A DNA stretch of 64,000 bases from Paenibacillus sp. UNC499MF (GTDB lineage: Bacteria > Bacillota > Bacilli > Paenibacillales > NBRC-103111). The stretch is taken from assembly GCF_900107975.1 (NCBI RefSeq), contig NZ_FNVF01000008.1, forward strand, positions 1 to 64,000, read 5' to 3'. A model generated the notes under the pieces. It was not told the DNA's origin. It ran no database searches and worked only from the letters and a program-made list of their open reading frames with translations. This document shows positions 8,927-16,952 of the stretch, one piece after another (the first letter of the stretch is position 1; each line of letters opens with the position of its first letter). Position numbers and translations under genes: made by a program.

Positions 8927-9943
8927 TTATTTCACCAGCCATTCATCGACGTTGAAATCCGTATCGGCCAATTTATCCCCGACAAGAAAATCTTTAGTCG
9001 CCTTTAAAGCCGCAATACCGCTGTCCGTGAATGACTCTCTTTGAATGCGGGAGACGGCGCTCGTTTTTTTAACCAAATCCGTCGGTGTTCCGGTATTCTC
9101 GACCACAAACGCATAATAAGCGTCTTCCTGCGTTTTCAGACTGTCCAGCGCTTTGATTCTCAGATCGTTCCACACTTTTGCGATATCCGGCACCTTCTTC
9201 AAATAGCTCTCCGATACGACCGTTACCCCCGCGCCTACGAGAGCGGGATGATCCTTGGCCGCTTCGTCCAGAACGGGAAAGCCTTGGGGAATCAGCTTGA
9301 GCCCGCGCACTTCCGTGGTGGCTATAGCGTCCACTTCTCCTCTGACCAGAGCGGCATCCGCATCTTCATCCAGCAGATGAATCAGCTGTACGTCTTTAAT
9401 GCCCTGTTCTTTGAGCAGTCCCGCCAGATAACGGTGCATGTACGAGCCTTTCTTCACGGACACTTTCTTGCCTTTCAATTCGGCCAGCGTTGCGGGGCCG
9501 TTCTTCTTCCCGAGAATAAACGCGTTGCTCCCGGAGGAATTCAAAGTGATGACTTTGGACGGCGCCCCTGCGGAACGGGCCAATATAGCCGGCGTGTCCC
9601 CGAGAGAGCCGATGTCGATCCGCCCGCTGATCAGCGATTCGCTCAAGTCCGGGCCGTTGGGAAAACCGACGAACTGCACGTCCGTGATCCCCAGCTTTTT
9701 CAGTTCCTCCTTAGTCCCGCCTTTATAAAATCCCCAGCCTTCGGCACCGCTCGGAAGATTCAGCTTGTTCGCGCCGATATAGCCGATGCGCAGCACGGAA
9801 GGCGCTTTGCCGCCCGGGTCGGCTGCTCCGGAAGGATCGGCTTCCGCCCGGCCGCAGGCCGAAGCCAGCAGGACCAGCGCGACTAGAACGAGCAGCAATC
9901 CGATAGGATGAGTATGTTTTTGGATGAATGGCGAACGTGTCAT
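8927..9943 (-). CDS. ABC transporter substrate-binding lipoprotein, SsuA/TauA-like
   Basis: The 338-residue precursor has a lipoprotein signal (hydrophobic stretch ending LLASACG, lipidated Cys about residue 30). The mature part fits the nitrate/sulfonate/taurine-binding family: LRIGYIGANKLNLP, VGFPNGPDLSESLISGRIDIGSLGDTP, LKGKKVSVKKGS and the aromatic-rich C-terminal third. It would capture a small oxyanion or sulfonate outside the membrane and hand it to the two permeases upstream in the operon. The start has AGAGGGGGA about 8 nt before the ATG. Confidence 0.88.
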   Translation of the reverse strand: MTRSPFIQKHTHPIGLLLVLVALVLLASACGRAEADPSGAADPGGKAPSVLRIGYIGANKLNLPSGAEGWGFYKGGTKEELKKLGITDVQFVGFPNGPDLSESLISGRIDIGSLGDTPAILARSAGAPSKVITLNSSGSNAFILGKKNGPATLAELKGKKVSVKKGSYMHRYLAGLLKEQGIKDVQLIHLLDEDADAALVRGEVDAIATTEVRGLKLIPQGFPVLDEAAKDHPALVGAGVTVVSESYLKKVPDIAKVWNDLRIKALDSLKTQEDAYYAFVVENTGTPTDLVKKTSAVSRIQRESFTDSGIAALKATKDFLVGDKLADTDFNVDEWLVK

Positions 9944-9992
9944 GCTAATCCCCCTCTTTATGTAGAAAATTTTCTCCGCAAAGTTTTCGTTT

Positions 9993-10052
9993 CCGTCTTT
10001 GTATCCGTCTCTGTATCCATCTCTGTATCCGTCTCTGTTCCCATTCCCGTTC
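9993..10052. repeat. 12-bp tandem repeat between permease and binding-protein genes
   Basis: Four units of CCGTCTCTGTAT with single-base variants occupy 9993-10040, and a fifth degenerate unit follows. They fill most of the 128-bp gap between two genes of one operon. No function can be read from the sequence. Confidence 0.85.
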
Positions 10053-10071
10053 CAGGCGCAAACTTCATTTC

Positions 10072-10923
10072 TCAGCCTTCAAAACTGTCCCTCCACTGCA
10101 GCAGCTTCGTCTCCAGCAGCCTGACGAACGTATCCACAAGCTTGCCGACGACCGCAAAAAGGATGACTCCGACAAAAATAATTTCCGTTACCGAATTCTG
10201 CTTCGCGAAGTTGATCAAAAATCCGATGCCCGACTGGGAGCCGATCAGCTCCGCAACGACGAGCCCCAGCCACGAAACGGCCAGCGAAAGCCGCAGCCCG
10301 AGCAGAATGTTGGGCAGGGAAGCGGGAATGATCAGCCGGAGCAGCTGTTTGTGCGGACTGAACTGCAGCACCTTGGCCACGTCGAACAGTTTGTTATCCA
10401 CACTCCGGATGCCGAGGTAAGTGTGGACATAGAGCGGAAAGAAAGCTCCGTTTGCGATAATGAGCGTTTTGGACGTTTCTCCGAACCCGAGCCAGAGGAT
10501 AATGAGCGGAGCCGCCGCCAGATGAGGCACGAGGCGGATCATCTGCAGCGTCGGGTCCAGCAGCTGCTCGGCTTTGCGGAAGTACCCGGTCAACAGGCCG
10601 AAGAGCAGGCCGAGACTGCCGCCGAGCAGGAAGCCCGTTAAAGCCCGCCACAGCGAAATTCCCACATGTTCCGTCAGCTCGCCGCTCACGGTCAGTTCTT
10701 TGAATGCGGCGCCGATCATGAGCGGAGTCGGCAGAAAAAACGTCGAGATCCAGCCGAAGTCGCCTGCCGCCTGCCACATCACGAGCACAAGCACCGGAAG
10801 AACGGCACCCAGGGCAAAATCGCCCGTCTTCGCTTTCAGGAACGTCTGCCGGTATTTGCGCAAACTTCCGGACCGTTCATGTGTTCCGGTGAGCCGCCGG
10901 AGCGCTTCCCCGCCACCGTTCAT
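10072..10923 (-). CDS. ABC transporter permease, SsuC-like (second of two)
   Basis: A 283-residue inner-membrane protein with about six transmembrane helices and the EAA-loop region DVAKVLQFSPHKQLLRLIIPASLPNILLGLR that contacts the ATPase. It belongs to the nitrate/sulfonate/taurine permease family. It aligns along its whole length with the neighbouring permease, for example QMIRLVPHLAAAPLIILWLG against QMIRMVPHLAIAPLFILWFG. That indicates a tandem duplication, so the channel may be a heterodimer. The ATG follows AAAGGAGGGG. Confidence 0.92.
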   Translation of the reverse strand: MNGGGEALRRLTGTHERSGSLRKYRQTFLKAKTGDFALGAVLPVLVLVMWQAAGDFGWISTFFLPTPLMIGAAFKELTVSGELTEHVGISLWRALTGFLLGGSLGLLFGLLTGYFRKAEQLLDPTLQMIRLVPHLAAAPLIILWLGFGETSKTLIIANGAFFPLYVHTYLGIRSVDNKLFDVAKVLQFSPHKQLLRLIIPASLPNILLGLRLSLAVSWLGLVVAELIGSQSGIGFLINFAKQNSVTEIIFVGVILFAVVGKLVDTFVRLLETKLLQWRDSFEG

Positions 10924-10938
10924 AGCTGTCCCCTCCTT

Positions 10939-11808
10939 TTACTTGCCACCGTAGCTGTCCTGCCACTGCAAAAACCGCCTTTCCAGCAGCCGGACCCCTG
11001 AATCCGCCGCCTTGCCGATCACGGCAAACAGGATAATGCCCACGTAAACCACCGCGGTTTTGTTAAACTGCCGGGCTTCCGACATCAGATAACCGAGCCC
11101 TGACGAAGCCCCCATCAGTTCGGCCACGACCAGCCCGAGCCAGGCGATGCCGAGCGAAACTCTTATGCCGAGGAAAATGTTCGGGAGCGCCGACGGCAGA
11201 ATAAGCCGCACCAGCTGTTTGTATGTGCTGAAACCCAGCACTTTCGTCACTTCAAACAATTTTTTGTCTGCGCCCCTTATTCCCAGGAAGGTATTGATAT
11301 AAAGCGGGAAAAAAGCCCCTTTGGCAATCAGCAGCACTTTCGAAGGTTCGCCGAAACCGAACCAGAGAATAAACAGGGGCGCAATCGCCAGATGGGGAAC
11401 CATACGGATCATCTGCACGGAAGGATCGAGCACTTTCTCCGTTCTGCGGAAAAAGCCGACCAGCATGCCCAGCAGTAGACCTAGTCCGCCTCCGAGTGCA
11501 AAACCTGCGGCTGCCCGCAGCATGCTTATGCCCACATTCTCCGCAAGCGCGCCGGACTCCAGCAGGCTGCGAAGCGACTTCAAGATAGTCCAGGGAGTCG
11601 GAAAAAGCAGCCGGGAGATATAGCCCGCGTCACCGAGCACCTGCCACAAAATGATCGCGGACGCCGGTACGATCGCTCCCAGCCAGAACGACTCCAGCCG
11701 CCGGCTCCTGGATGAGCCGGAAGACGCTGGTTCTGCCGGGACAGAATCAGCCGCAGCGGCCAATAAGGCCGGGCTTGTGCCCGGCAGCGGGTTTGACGGC
11801 TTGCTCAC
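10939..11808 (-). CDS. ABC transporter permease, SsuC-like (first of two)
   Basis: A 289-residue paralogue of the adjacent permease with the same six-helix layout and the EAA-type loop EVTKVLGFSTYKQLVRLILPSALPNIFLG. A ~35-residue polar, Ala/Ser/Pro-rich extension precedes the first helix. The GTG at 11808 is preferred over the GTG at 11817 because AAGGAGG stands 8 nt before it. The ATPase gene ends 17 bp upstream. Confidence 0.92.
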   Translation of the reverse strand: MSKPSNPLPGTSPALLAAAADSVPAEPASSGSSRSRRLESFWLGAIVPASAIILWQVLGDAGYISRLLFPTPWTILKSLRSLLESGALAENVGISMLRAAAGFALGGGLGLLLGMLVGFFRRTEKVLDPSVQMIRMVPHLAIAPLFILWFGFGEPSKVLLIAKGAFFPLYINTFLGIRGADKKLFEVTKVLGFSTYKQLVRLILPSALPNIFLGIRVSLGIAWLGLVVAELMGASSGLGYLMSEARQFNKTAVVYVGIILFAVIGKAADSGVRLLERRFLQWQDSYGGK

Positions 11809-11825
11809 AAGCGGCACCTCCTTCG

Positions 11826-12602
11826 TCAGATTCCTGCGCTTTCAACGAGCTCCAGCTCATCCAGCTTTTCGAATTCGTTTAAAATTTTGTAGCGTATTTC
11901 CTGAAACGACGTACTCGTTTTCTTCCTCGGAAAAGGCAGGTCCACAGGAACGATATTCCGGATCGCGCCCGGGCGCGGTTTAAGGATGACGACCCGGTTC
12001 GCCAGGAAAATGGCTTCATCGATATCGTGGGTGACGAACACCATGGTCGTCCGGTTGGCCTGCCAAATATCCAGCAGCACCTCCTGCATATGCGCTCGCG
12101 TAAAAGCATCCAGCGCCCCGAAAGGCTCATCCAGCAGCAAAATTTTCGGATTACGGAGCAAAGCACGGGCAATGGATACACGCTGGGCCATCCCGCCCGA
12201 GAGCTCCCTCGGATAAGACTTCTCGAAGCCTTGAAGCTTAACCAGCTCGATCAGATTATCCACCTTGGCACGTACCTGCGGGTCTTTGAGCGAAAGATCG
12301 GCCGCGATATTCTTCTCGACCGTCAGCCACGGGAACAGGCGAGGTTCCTGAAAAATGAACCCTTTATCGATACCCGGCCCCGTCACTTCCTCGCCTTCCA
12401 GCCGGACGTTCCCGTCGTGATCGGTATCCAGACCCGCCACGATCTTCAGCAGCGTGCTTTTTCCGCATCCGCTCGGGCCGATGACCGTGATGAACTCGCC
12501 CTCTTTTATATCCAGATTGATATCGTGCAGCGCATGGACATGCCCCTTCTTCGTCTCAAAAGCTTTGTTCAGCCTTCCGATTTCAAGCAGCAGTTTTCCC
12601 AT
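11826..12602 (-). CDS. ABC transporter ATP-binding protein, SsuB/TauB-like
   Basis: A 258-residue ATPase with Walker [11 protein letters not shown]-loop [14 protein letters not shown], signature [15 protein letters not shown], Walker [14 protein letters not shown] and H-loop [10 protein letters not shown]. The FQEPRLFPW and [12 protein letters not shown] forms are typical of nitrate/sulfonate importers. The ATG at 12602 has AAGGGGGATCACG before it; the open frame further upstream reads through the leader terminator and is not used. It is the first gene of the operon. Confidence 0.93.
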   Translation of the reverse strand: MGKLLLEIGRLNKAFETKKGHVHALHDINLDIKEGEFITVIGPSGCGKSTLLKIVAGLDTDHDGNVRLEGEEVTGPGIDKGFIFQEPRLFPWLTVEKNIAADLSLKDPQVRAKVDNLIELVKLQGFEKSYPRELSGGMAQRVSIARALLRNPKILLLDEPFGALDAFTRAHMQEVLLDIWQANRTTMVFVTHDIDEAIFLANRVVILKPRPGAIRNIVPVDLPFPRKKTSTSFQEIRYKILNEFEKLDELELVESAGI

Positions 12603-12638
12603 CGTGATCCCCCTTCGTTTTAGGACAAAAATAAAAAA

Positions 12639-12687
12639 AAAGCGCATGCCGAACGGACGATTTTTCACATCCGGATCGCAGGCGCTT
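12639..12687 (-). terminator. Candidate attenuator in the ssu-like operon leader
   Basis: On the minus strand GCGC, TGC and CGGA pair successively with TCCG, GCA and GCGC to give a nested hairpin, followed by U9 and only about 35 nt before the ATPase start. The upstream promoter at 12812-12840 places it inside the leader. A 12-bp palindrome CTAGTTAACTAG (12688-12699) abuts it. I see no known riboswitch consensus. Confidence 0.65.
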
Positions 12688-12811
12688 CTAGTTAACTAGT
12701 CAGCAAATTCAAATTTTCAATTATGGATATTCATTTTAGGCAGGGAACCGATCAGCGGGACAAAAAAGCCCTGCTCATTTTATTTCATACTATTCTTATA
12801 GGATTAGACAA

Positions 12812-12840
12812 ATATTATCACCATCGCCCGGATCGGTCAA
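12812..12840 (-). promoter_or_regulatory. Sigma-A-type promoter of the ssu/apr-like operon
   Basis: The minus strand has TTGACC (12840-12835), a 17-bp spacer and TAATAT (12817-12812). The resulting leader of about 200 nt also contains a hairpin AGC.GGG/CCCGCT near 12750-12775. Confidence 0.75.
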
Positions 12841-12867
12841 GACCGTTTTACAAATAAAATGGACGCA

Positions 12868-12903
12868 AAAAAACGAACCTTGCGCAGCGGCGCCGGCCCG
12901 TTT
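12868..12903 (-). terminator. Terminator of glcT
   Basis: On the minus strand AACGGGCC pairs with GGTTCGTT (two G-U pairs) around a GC-rich inner hairpin, followed by a T-run. It lies about 60 bp after the glcT stop. Confidence 0.7.
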
Positions 12904-12958
12904 TAATCATACAATTTCGAAAAAAAGCAATCTTGCCGGGAATGCGGGCATTCTCGAA

Positions 12959-13840
12959 TCAACGCTCTTCTCCAGGCTTCCCCTTCTCCAGGGAATCGTC
13001 TTTCTCCATAAGGCGGATCAGGTGCATGGTCAAATAAACCGCCTCCGCTTCGTAAACCGGCTGCCGCAGACGACGCTGCATAACTTTCATCAGGGTCCAG
13101 GCGATGGAGTAAATCTCCGGGTACTGCTGCTTAAGCAGTTCGCCGAGCTTGTCCGGCTCGTGGACCGCTTCTTTCCGCTTTACCCGTTCGATGGCAAAAC
13201 GGAGATGGCGCAGAAGCCGCGAATACGCGATGGTGCTGCGGTCAATCGTAATATGCATCTGCCGCTCGATCAGGCCGATAAGCTCTCCGATGAGGCGGGA
13301 ATGTTCATTGACCTCCGATACCGGTCGGTTCGTAATCGCGCCGTGAATATGAAGCGTAACGAATCCCACCTCAGCCGGGGGCAGATGCACGTTCATTTTA
13401 TTATTAATGGTCTTGATGACATAATCGGCTATGGCGTATTCCCGGGGGTAAAGCTCACGGGTTTCGAGTAAAAACGGATTCTGCAGCACGATGCCCTGCT
13501 CCAGCCGTTTGATCGCAAACGCGATATGGTCCGTCAAGGCAATATGAATATGTTCATTCAGCGGCGCCCCGGCATGCTCCGAGATATACAAAATCACCTC
13601 GTTCATGACCTCGATCAGCTTCTCGTCGATTTGGGGAATCAGCTGCTGATATTGTTCTTTTTCTTTTTCATTGGTCAAAATAAACAGCTTCTCGACCGCT
13701 TCCGAAGGAATGAGATCCTTGGCTTTCCGGTTAAACCCGATGCCCTTGCCGATCACCACGACTTCGCGATGGACGGGATGTGCCGCAATGATCACATTGT
13801 TGTTCAGCACCTTGACCACTTCTATGCTGCTGTTCTTCAC
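12959..13840 (-). CDS. glcT: GlcT family transcription antiterminator
   Basis: A BglG-family RNA-binding protein of 293 residues. The N-terminal CAT domain has VVKVLNNNVIIAAH and VVVIGKGIGFNRKAKDLI. Two PTS-regulation domains follow, with histidines in EHIHIALTDHI, VTLHIHGAI and LTMHLIRLME. In Bacillus, GlcT binds the ptsG leader when EIIGlc is busy with glucose and prevents termination. The GTG at 13840 aligns with the usual GlcT N terminus; a GTG at 13861 would add seven residues. Here glcT is separated from ptsG by the six-gene ssu/apr-like operon. Confidence 0.92.
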   Translation of the reverse strand: MKNSSIEVVKVLNNNVIIAAHPVHREVVVIGKGIGFNRKAKDLIPSEAVEKLFILTNEKEKEQYQQLIPQIDEKLIEVMNEVILYISEHAGAPLNEHIHIALTDHIAFAIKRLEQGIVLQNPFLLETRELYPREYAIADYVIKTINNKMNVHLPPAEVGFVTLHIHGAITNRPVSEVNEHSRLIGELIGLIERQMHITIDRSTIAYSRLLRHLRFAIERVKRKEAVHEPDKLGELLKQQYPEIYSIAWTLMKVMQRRLRQPVYEAEAVYLTMHLIRLMEKDDSLEKGKPGEER

Positions 13841-13949
13841 TTCCGCACCTCTTCCGTGCACCCTGTTGATTCCTCCAGATTACTAGAAAAAGGCGCTTAC
13901 ATCAAGTTGATGGGGCAAAAGCGGGCAGGCAATCCCCTAGCTTTCGGAA

Positions 13950-15740
13950 TTACCCCCGTTTTCCCGCCATTCCTTCCGGAAGCTCTTGAAGAACCCCGCC
14001 GTAAGCTTCTTCCGGATAGTAGGCGCCGGAGGCTGGCTCCGCCGCTCCCAAACCGGGGGCGTAGCGCCTTTTCATCTGCTGGACCGACATCGCGATAATA
14101 CGCGGAGTGAGCCGGTCCTTGTTCTCCTGAAGGCGTCCGAATCCTCCCGGATGAAGCATTCCCAGCAGAATGCGCAGGTACATCGTCGAGGTCCAGCGCC
14201 ACAACCGGTTATGCAGCGGAAGTACGGTAAATCCGAACTGCTTTGTACCGCGGTGGATCATGGAGATTCCGTACACGCCCTTAAGATCGGCAAGGGCCGG
14301 GTCCGTCAGAAGGCGGTGCGCCAGCCTGGGCATGGAATAGCCCATGGCCCGGATCATCTGCACGGCCAGCTTCATCATGGAGGAGCTTTGCGATCCGGCC
14401 TGGCGGAGCCATTCGTTGTCGAGATGAAGCTCCGCCACTTTGTCGCCGGGGCGGATAATCTCCCCGTCGTCGAGAGCCAGCTCCTGCCCGTGATACGTCC
14501 GGATGCGGTAGTGGAGGAAGCGGTGCTCGGGATCTCCGGGCTGTACGCGGTACAGCCGGTGGAACAACCGCTCCCACAGCATCCATGCGCGCAGGGCCGG
14601 ACCTCGCCTCTCCGGTGTCGGAGACGGCGGGTTGTTCGGCGCTTCGTGGGCGGCTGCCGCTTCTTGCGCGGGCCGGGGAAGCGGCGCATTCGCGGCCTCA
14701 GCCGCGGCCTGCGGGCTGTTCGCAGCCGCCGGGCCTTGCTCAGCCACGGCCCCCTGGTCCGCGCCCTGCGGATGCTGAGCGGACGCCGACGCTTCCTGCG
14801 CGATCTGTGCGTACTGCACGGTTGCAGCCGCCTGGATTGCCGCTGTCGGATGCTGCACAGTCACAGCTGCTTCCTCCGCGGTCTGCGCGTGCTGCACGGT
14901 CGCGCCCGCCTGGCCTGCCGCCGTCGGATGCCGCACAGTCACCGCCGCTTCCTGCACCGTCTGCGCATGCTGCGAAATCACCGCCGGCACAACGGTCATC
15001 TTCTCCGCGCGGCGGCGGACGAGCCGGTCCGGAAGCCTCCGGCCCGGGAGATGCTCGTCAATACGCGCAAAACGGATGCCCCGCCTGCGGGCATCCTCCA
15101 GCACATCCGCGAGTGCCTCGATCATATAGCCCGGCGCATCCGGATTCGCCCCCAGCGTATCTCCGCTGTCATGAAGAAGAATGACGGCGCCGTCCTTCAC
15201 CTTCCCGATCAGCTTCCGCTTGATCTTGTCGGTTCCCCCTCTGCTGCGCCAGTCAAAAGCGGCCATGGACCATAAGACGATACGGAATTTGCGGATCAGC
15301 AGAAAGTCGAACACGTTGAAAACGCCCCACGGGGGACGGTAATGAACCGGGCGTATCCCCGTAATGCGTTCGATCACGTCGGCGGAGTGCTCCAGCGTGC
15401 GGCGTACCTTCCAGGGTGTCATGAGAGCGTTGGAGTGGTGCATATAGTTATGCAGCCCGACCAGATGCCCTTCCTCGTGCATACGGCGGATCAGATCCGG
15501 GTAATGCTCCGCCTTGGCGCCCAGCACGAAAAAAGTCGCTCTCGTGCCTTTCCGGGCAAGCAGATCCAGAAGCTGCGGCGTATACTGCGGATCGGGGCCG
15601 TCGTCAAAAGTCAGCGCGGCGCACGGGCTGCCGCTTCTGCTTTTGAACACGCCGTATCCGAGCCGCCGGATCAGGAAGGTAGGCACAAGGGTGTAGATAA
15701 GATAGAAAATAAAGACCATCCATATAATTCCTTCAACCAC
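13950..15740 (-). CDS. Polysaccharide deacetylase fused to a YkoP-like domain
   Basis: The 596-residue protein has a membrane anchor (about 5-24), then a family 4 carbohydrate esterase domain with TFDDGPD (44-50), GLHNYMHHS (95-103), RPPWG (135-139) and LLHDSGD (188-194). These contain the Asp and His metal ligands of peptidoglycan/chitin deacetylases. Residues 258-335 are three imperfect 26-residue repeats rich in Ala and Gln (HAQTVQEAAVTVRHPTAAG type). From about 385 a domain like B. subtilis YkoP follows. The GTG start overlaps the MFS gene by 8 bp, so it is the last gene of the envelope operon. Confidence 0.87.
   Translation of the reverse strand: MVEGIIWMVFIFYLIYTLVPTFLIRRLGYGVFKSRSGSPCAALTFDDGPDPQYTPQLLDLLARKGTRATFFVLGAKAEHYPDLIRRMHEEGHLVGLHNYMHHSNALMTPWKVRRTLEHSADVIERITGIRPVHYRPPWGVFNVFDFLLIRKFRIVLWSMAAFDWRSRGGTDKIKRKLIGKVKDGAVILLHDSGDTLGANPDAPGYMIEALADVLEDARRRGIRFARIDEHLPGRRLPDRLVRRRAEKMTVVPAVISQHAQTVQEAAVTVRHPTAAGQAGATVQHAQTAEEAAVTVQHPTAAIQAAATVQYAQIAQEASASAQHPQGADQGAVAEQGPAAANSPQAAAEAANAPLPRPAQEAAAAHEAPNNPPSPTPERRGPALRAWMLWERLFHRLYRVQPGDPEHRFLHYRIRTYHGQELALDDGEIIRPGDKVAELHLDNEWLRQAGSQSSSMMKLAVQMIRAMGYSMPRLAHRLLTDPALADLKGVYGISMIHRGTKQFGFTVLPLHNRLWRWTSTMYLRILLGMLHPGGFGRLQENKDRLTPRIIAMSVQQMKRRYAPGLGAAEPASGAYYPEEAYGGVLQELPEGMAGKRG
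14736..14969 (-). repeat. In-frame 78-bp (26-residue) repeat, three copies
   Basis: Within the deacetylase gene, three imperfect 26-codon units encode AQTVQEAAVTV / AQTAEEAAVTV / AQIAQEASASA plus a PTAA-type segment. They form a linker between the catalytic domain and the YkoP-like domain. The number of units could vary between strains. Confidence 0.8.
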
Positions 15741-16947
15741 GGTACGTCACCCCCTTTACGGCGGCTTTGCCGTCTGTCTTACCCGAAGGCTGAAGCGGTA
15801 CCAGTATGTACCACAGCGCGATGGCTCCCAGCAGAACCGCGCTTGCCGCAATCACGAAAACTTCGCCGTACCGGTCGGCCAGCCAGCCCCCGAGAACCGG
15901 GCCTATAAAGGCGCCTAGCCCCTCGACACTGGATAGCGTCCCCCATCCCATCTCCTGATGCCCTTTGGGAACGTAGAGAGCCATCAGGGCGTTCCAGGCC
16001 GGCAGCACGCAGGCATAGGAAACGCCAAGCAAAGCGGCTGTCAGCAGGGCAAGCTCCAATTCTTTTATAAACGTCATCACATACAGGGCCGCCGCAAGAA
16101 ACGCAAACCCGATAATGAGAAATCCCCGGAGCCCGAAGCGGTCGGATAGTTTTCCCATCGGCATTAAACAAAGGACCGTGCACAGCCCCCCGGCCAGCAG
16201 TACCATGGAGTATTCCGCATACTGCAAGCCCATGACTCCCGATGCGAAACCCGGAAGAACAGGGACAAGCAGACCCGCCGCAAGCGTCTGCAGCATCATC
16301 GGAGGCAGAAGCGGTTTCGCAGCGCCGAGCTGTTTTTTGAGTACGCCGGCCTGCACTTTCCACGTGACGGTTTTCTTCCGCGTCCCTGCGGCCCTGCCCC
16401 CCATTCCCAGAGAAAGCAGGCAGCCCAGCCCCCACAAGCCGAGCAGGATAAAATAAGTGACGGACAGGCTGTAGTCCAGCACAAAATTTATTACGACGGG
16501 GCCCGCACCGAGCCCGGTGAGCCAGACGGTATACAGGACGCCCATTTGAAAAGCGCGCTGTTCGGCCGTTACCCGGCTCAGGCAAACGAGCCAGATCGGG
16601 GAAATTCCGACCCCGAATAAAGCCGCCGACAGGAGAAAAATAAACACGTTCTGCGGTCCTTGCAGCAGAATGAGCCCGATCAGAGAGAAGAGCATCCCTC
16701 CGCCGACGATAACCCGGGCGGGAAACCGGTCGAGAAGAAACCCCGCCAGCCCTTTTACAATCATATCGACTACATAGTGAATGGAAATCGCCAGACCGAC
16801 AACCGTCACGGGGTAATGAAGAATTTTCTCCGCATATACCGGCAAATAGGACAGCAGGTAAGCGCCCCGGACGAATTCCACGACAAAAAGAATGAGTGCG
16901 TACCCGATTAATCGGGCGGTAAGCCGGCGCTGCTTGTTCTCATCCAT
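15733..16947 (-). CDS. MFS transporter
   Basis: A 404-residue, 12-helix transporter. The loop 2-3 motif is degenerate (GLAGFLLDRFPARVIVGGG) and the equivalent in the second half is GKLSDRFGLRG. The C-terminal half has FIGPVLGGWLADRYGEV. The substrate cannot be told. It overlaps the upstream glycosyltransferase and the downstream deacetylase, so it belongs to an envelope-polymer operon and may export or flip a lipid or glycan. The ATG at 16947 has GAGGTGAG close upstream and is preferred over GTG at 16956. Confidence 0.85.
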   Translation of the reverse strand: MDENKQRRLTARLIGYALILFVVEFVRGAYLLSYLPVYAEKILHYPVTVVGLAISIHYVVDMIVKGLAGFLLDRFPARVIVGGGMLFSLIGLILLQGPQNVFIFLLSAALFGVGISPIWLVCLSRVTAEQRAFQMGVLYTVWLTGLGAGPVVINFVLDYSLSVTYFILLGLWGLGCLLSLGMGGRAAGTRKKTVTWKVQAGVLKKQLGAAKPLLPPMMLQTLAAGLLVPVLPGFASGVMGLQYAEYSMVLLAGGLCTVLCLMPMGKLSDRFGLRGFLIIGFAFLAAALYVMTFIKELELALLTAALLGVSYACVLPAWNALMALYVPKGHQEMGWGTLSSVEGLGAFIGPVLGGWLADRYGEVFVIAASAVLLGAIALWYILVPLQPSGKTDGKAAVKGVTYRG

Positions 16948-16952
16948 CGTTC

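Noticed and set aside
9908-10420. Plus-strand frame encoding a Val/Ser repeat protein
   Set aside because: The repeats come from the 12-bp intergenic array, and the rest is antisense to a permease gene.
12603-12805. SAM (S-box) riboswitch before the ssu-like operon
   Set aside because: The conserved S-box core elements are not present on either strand.
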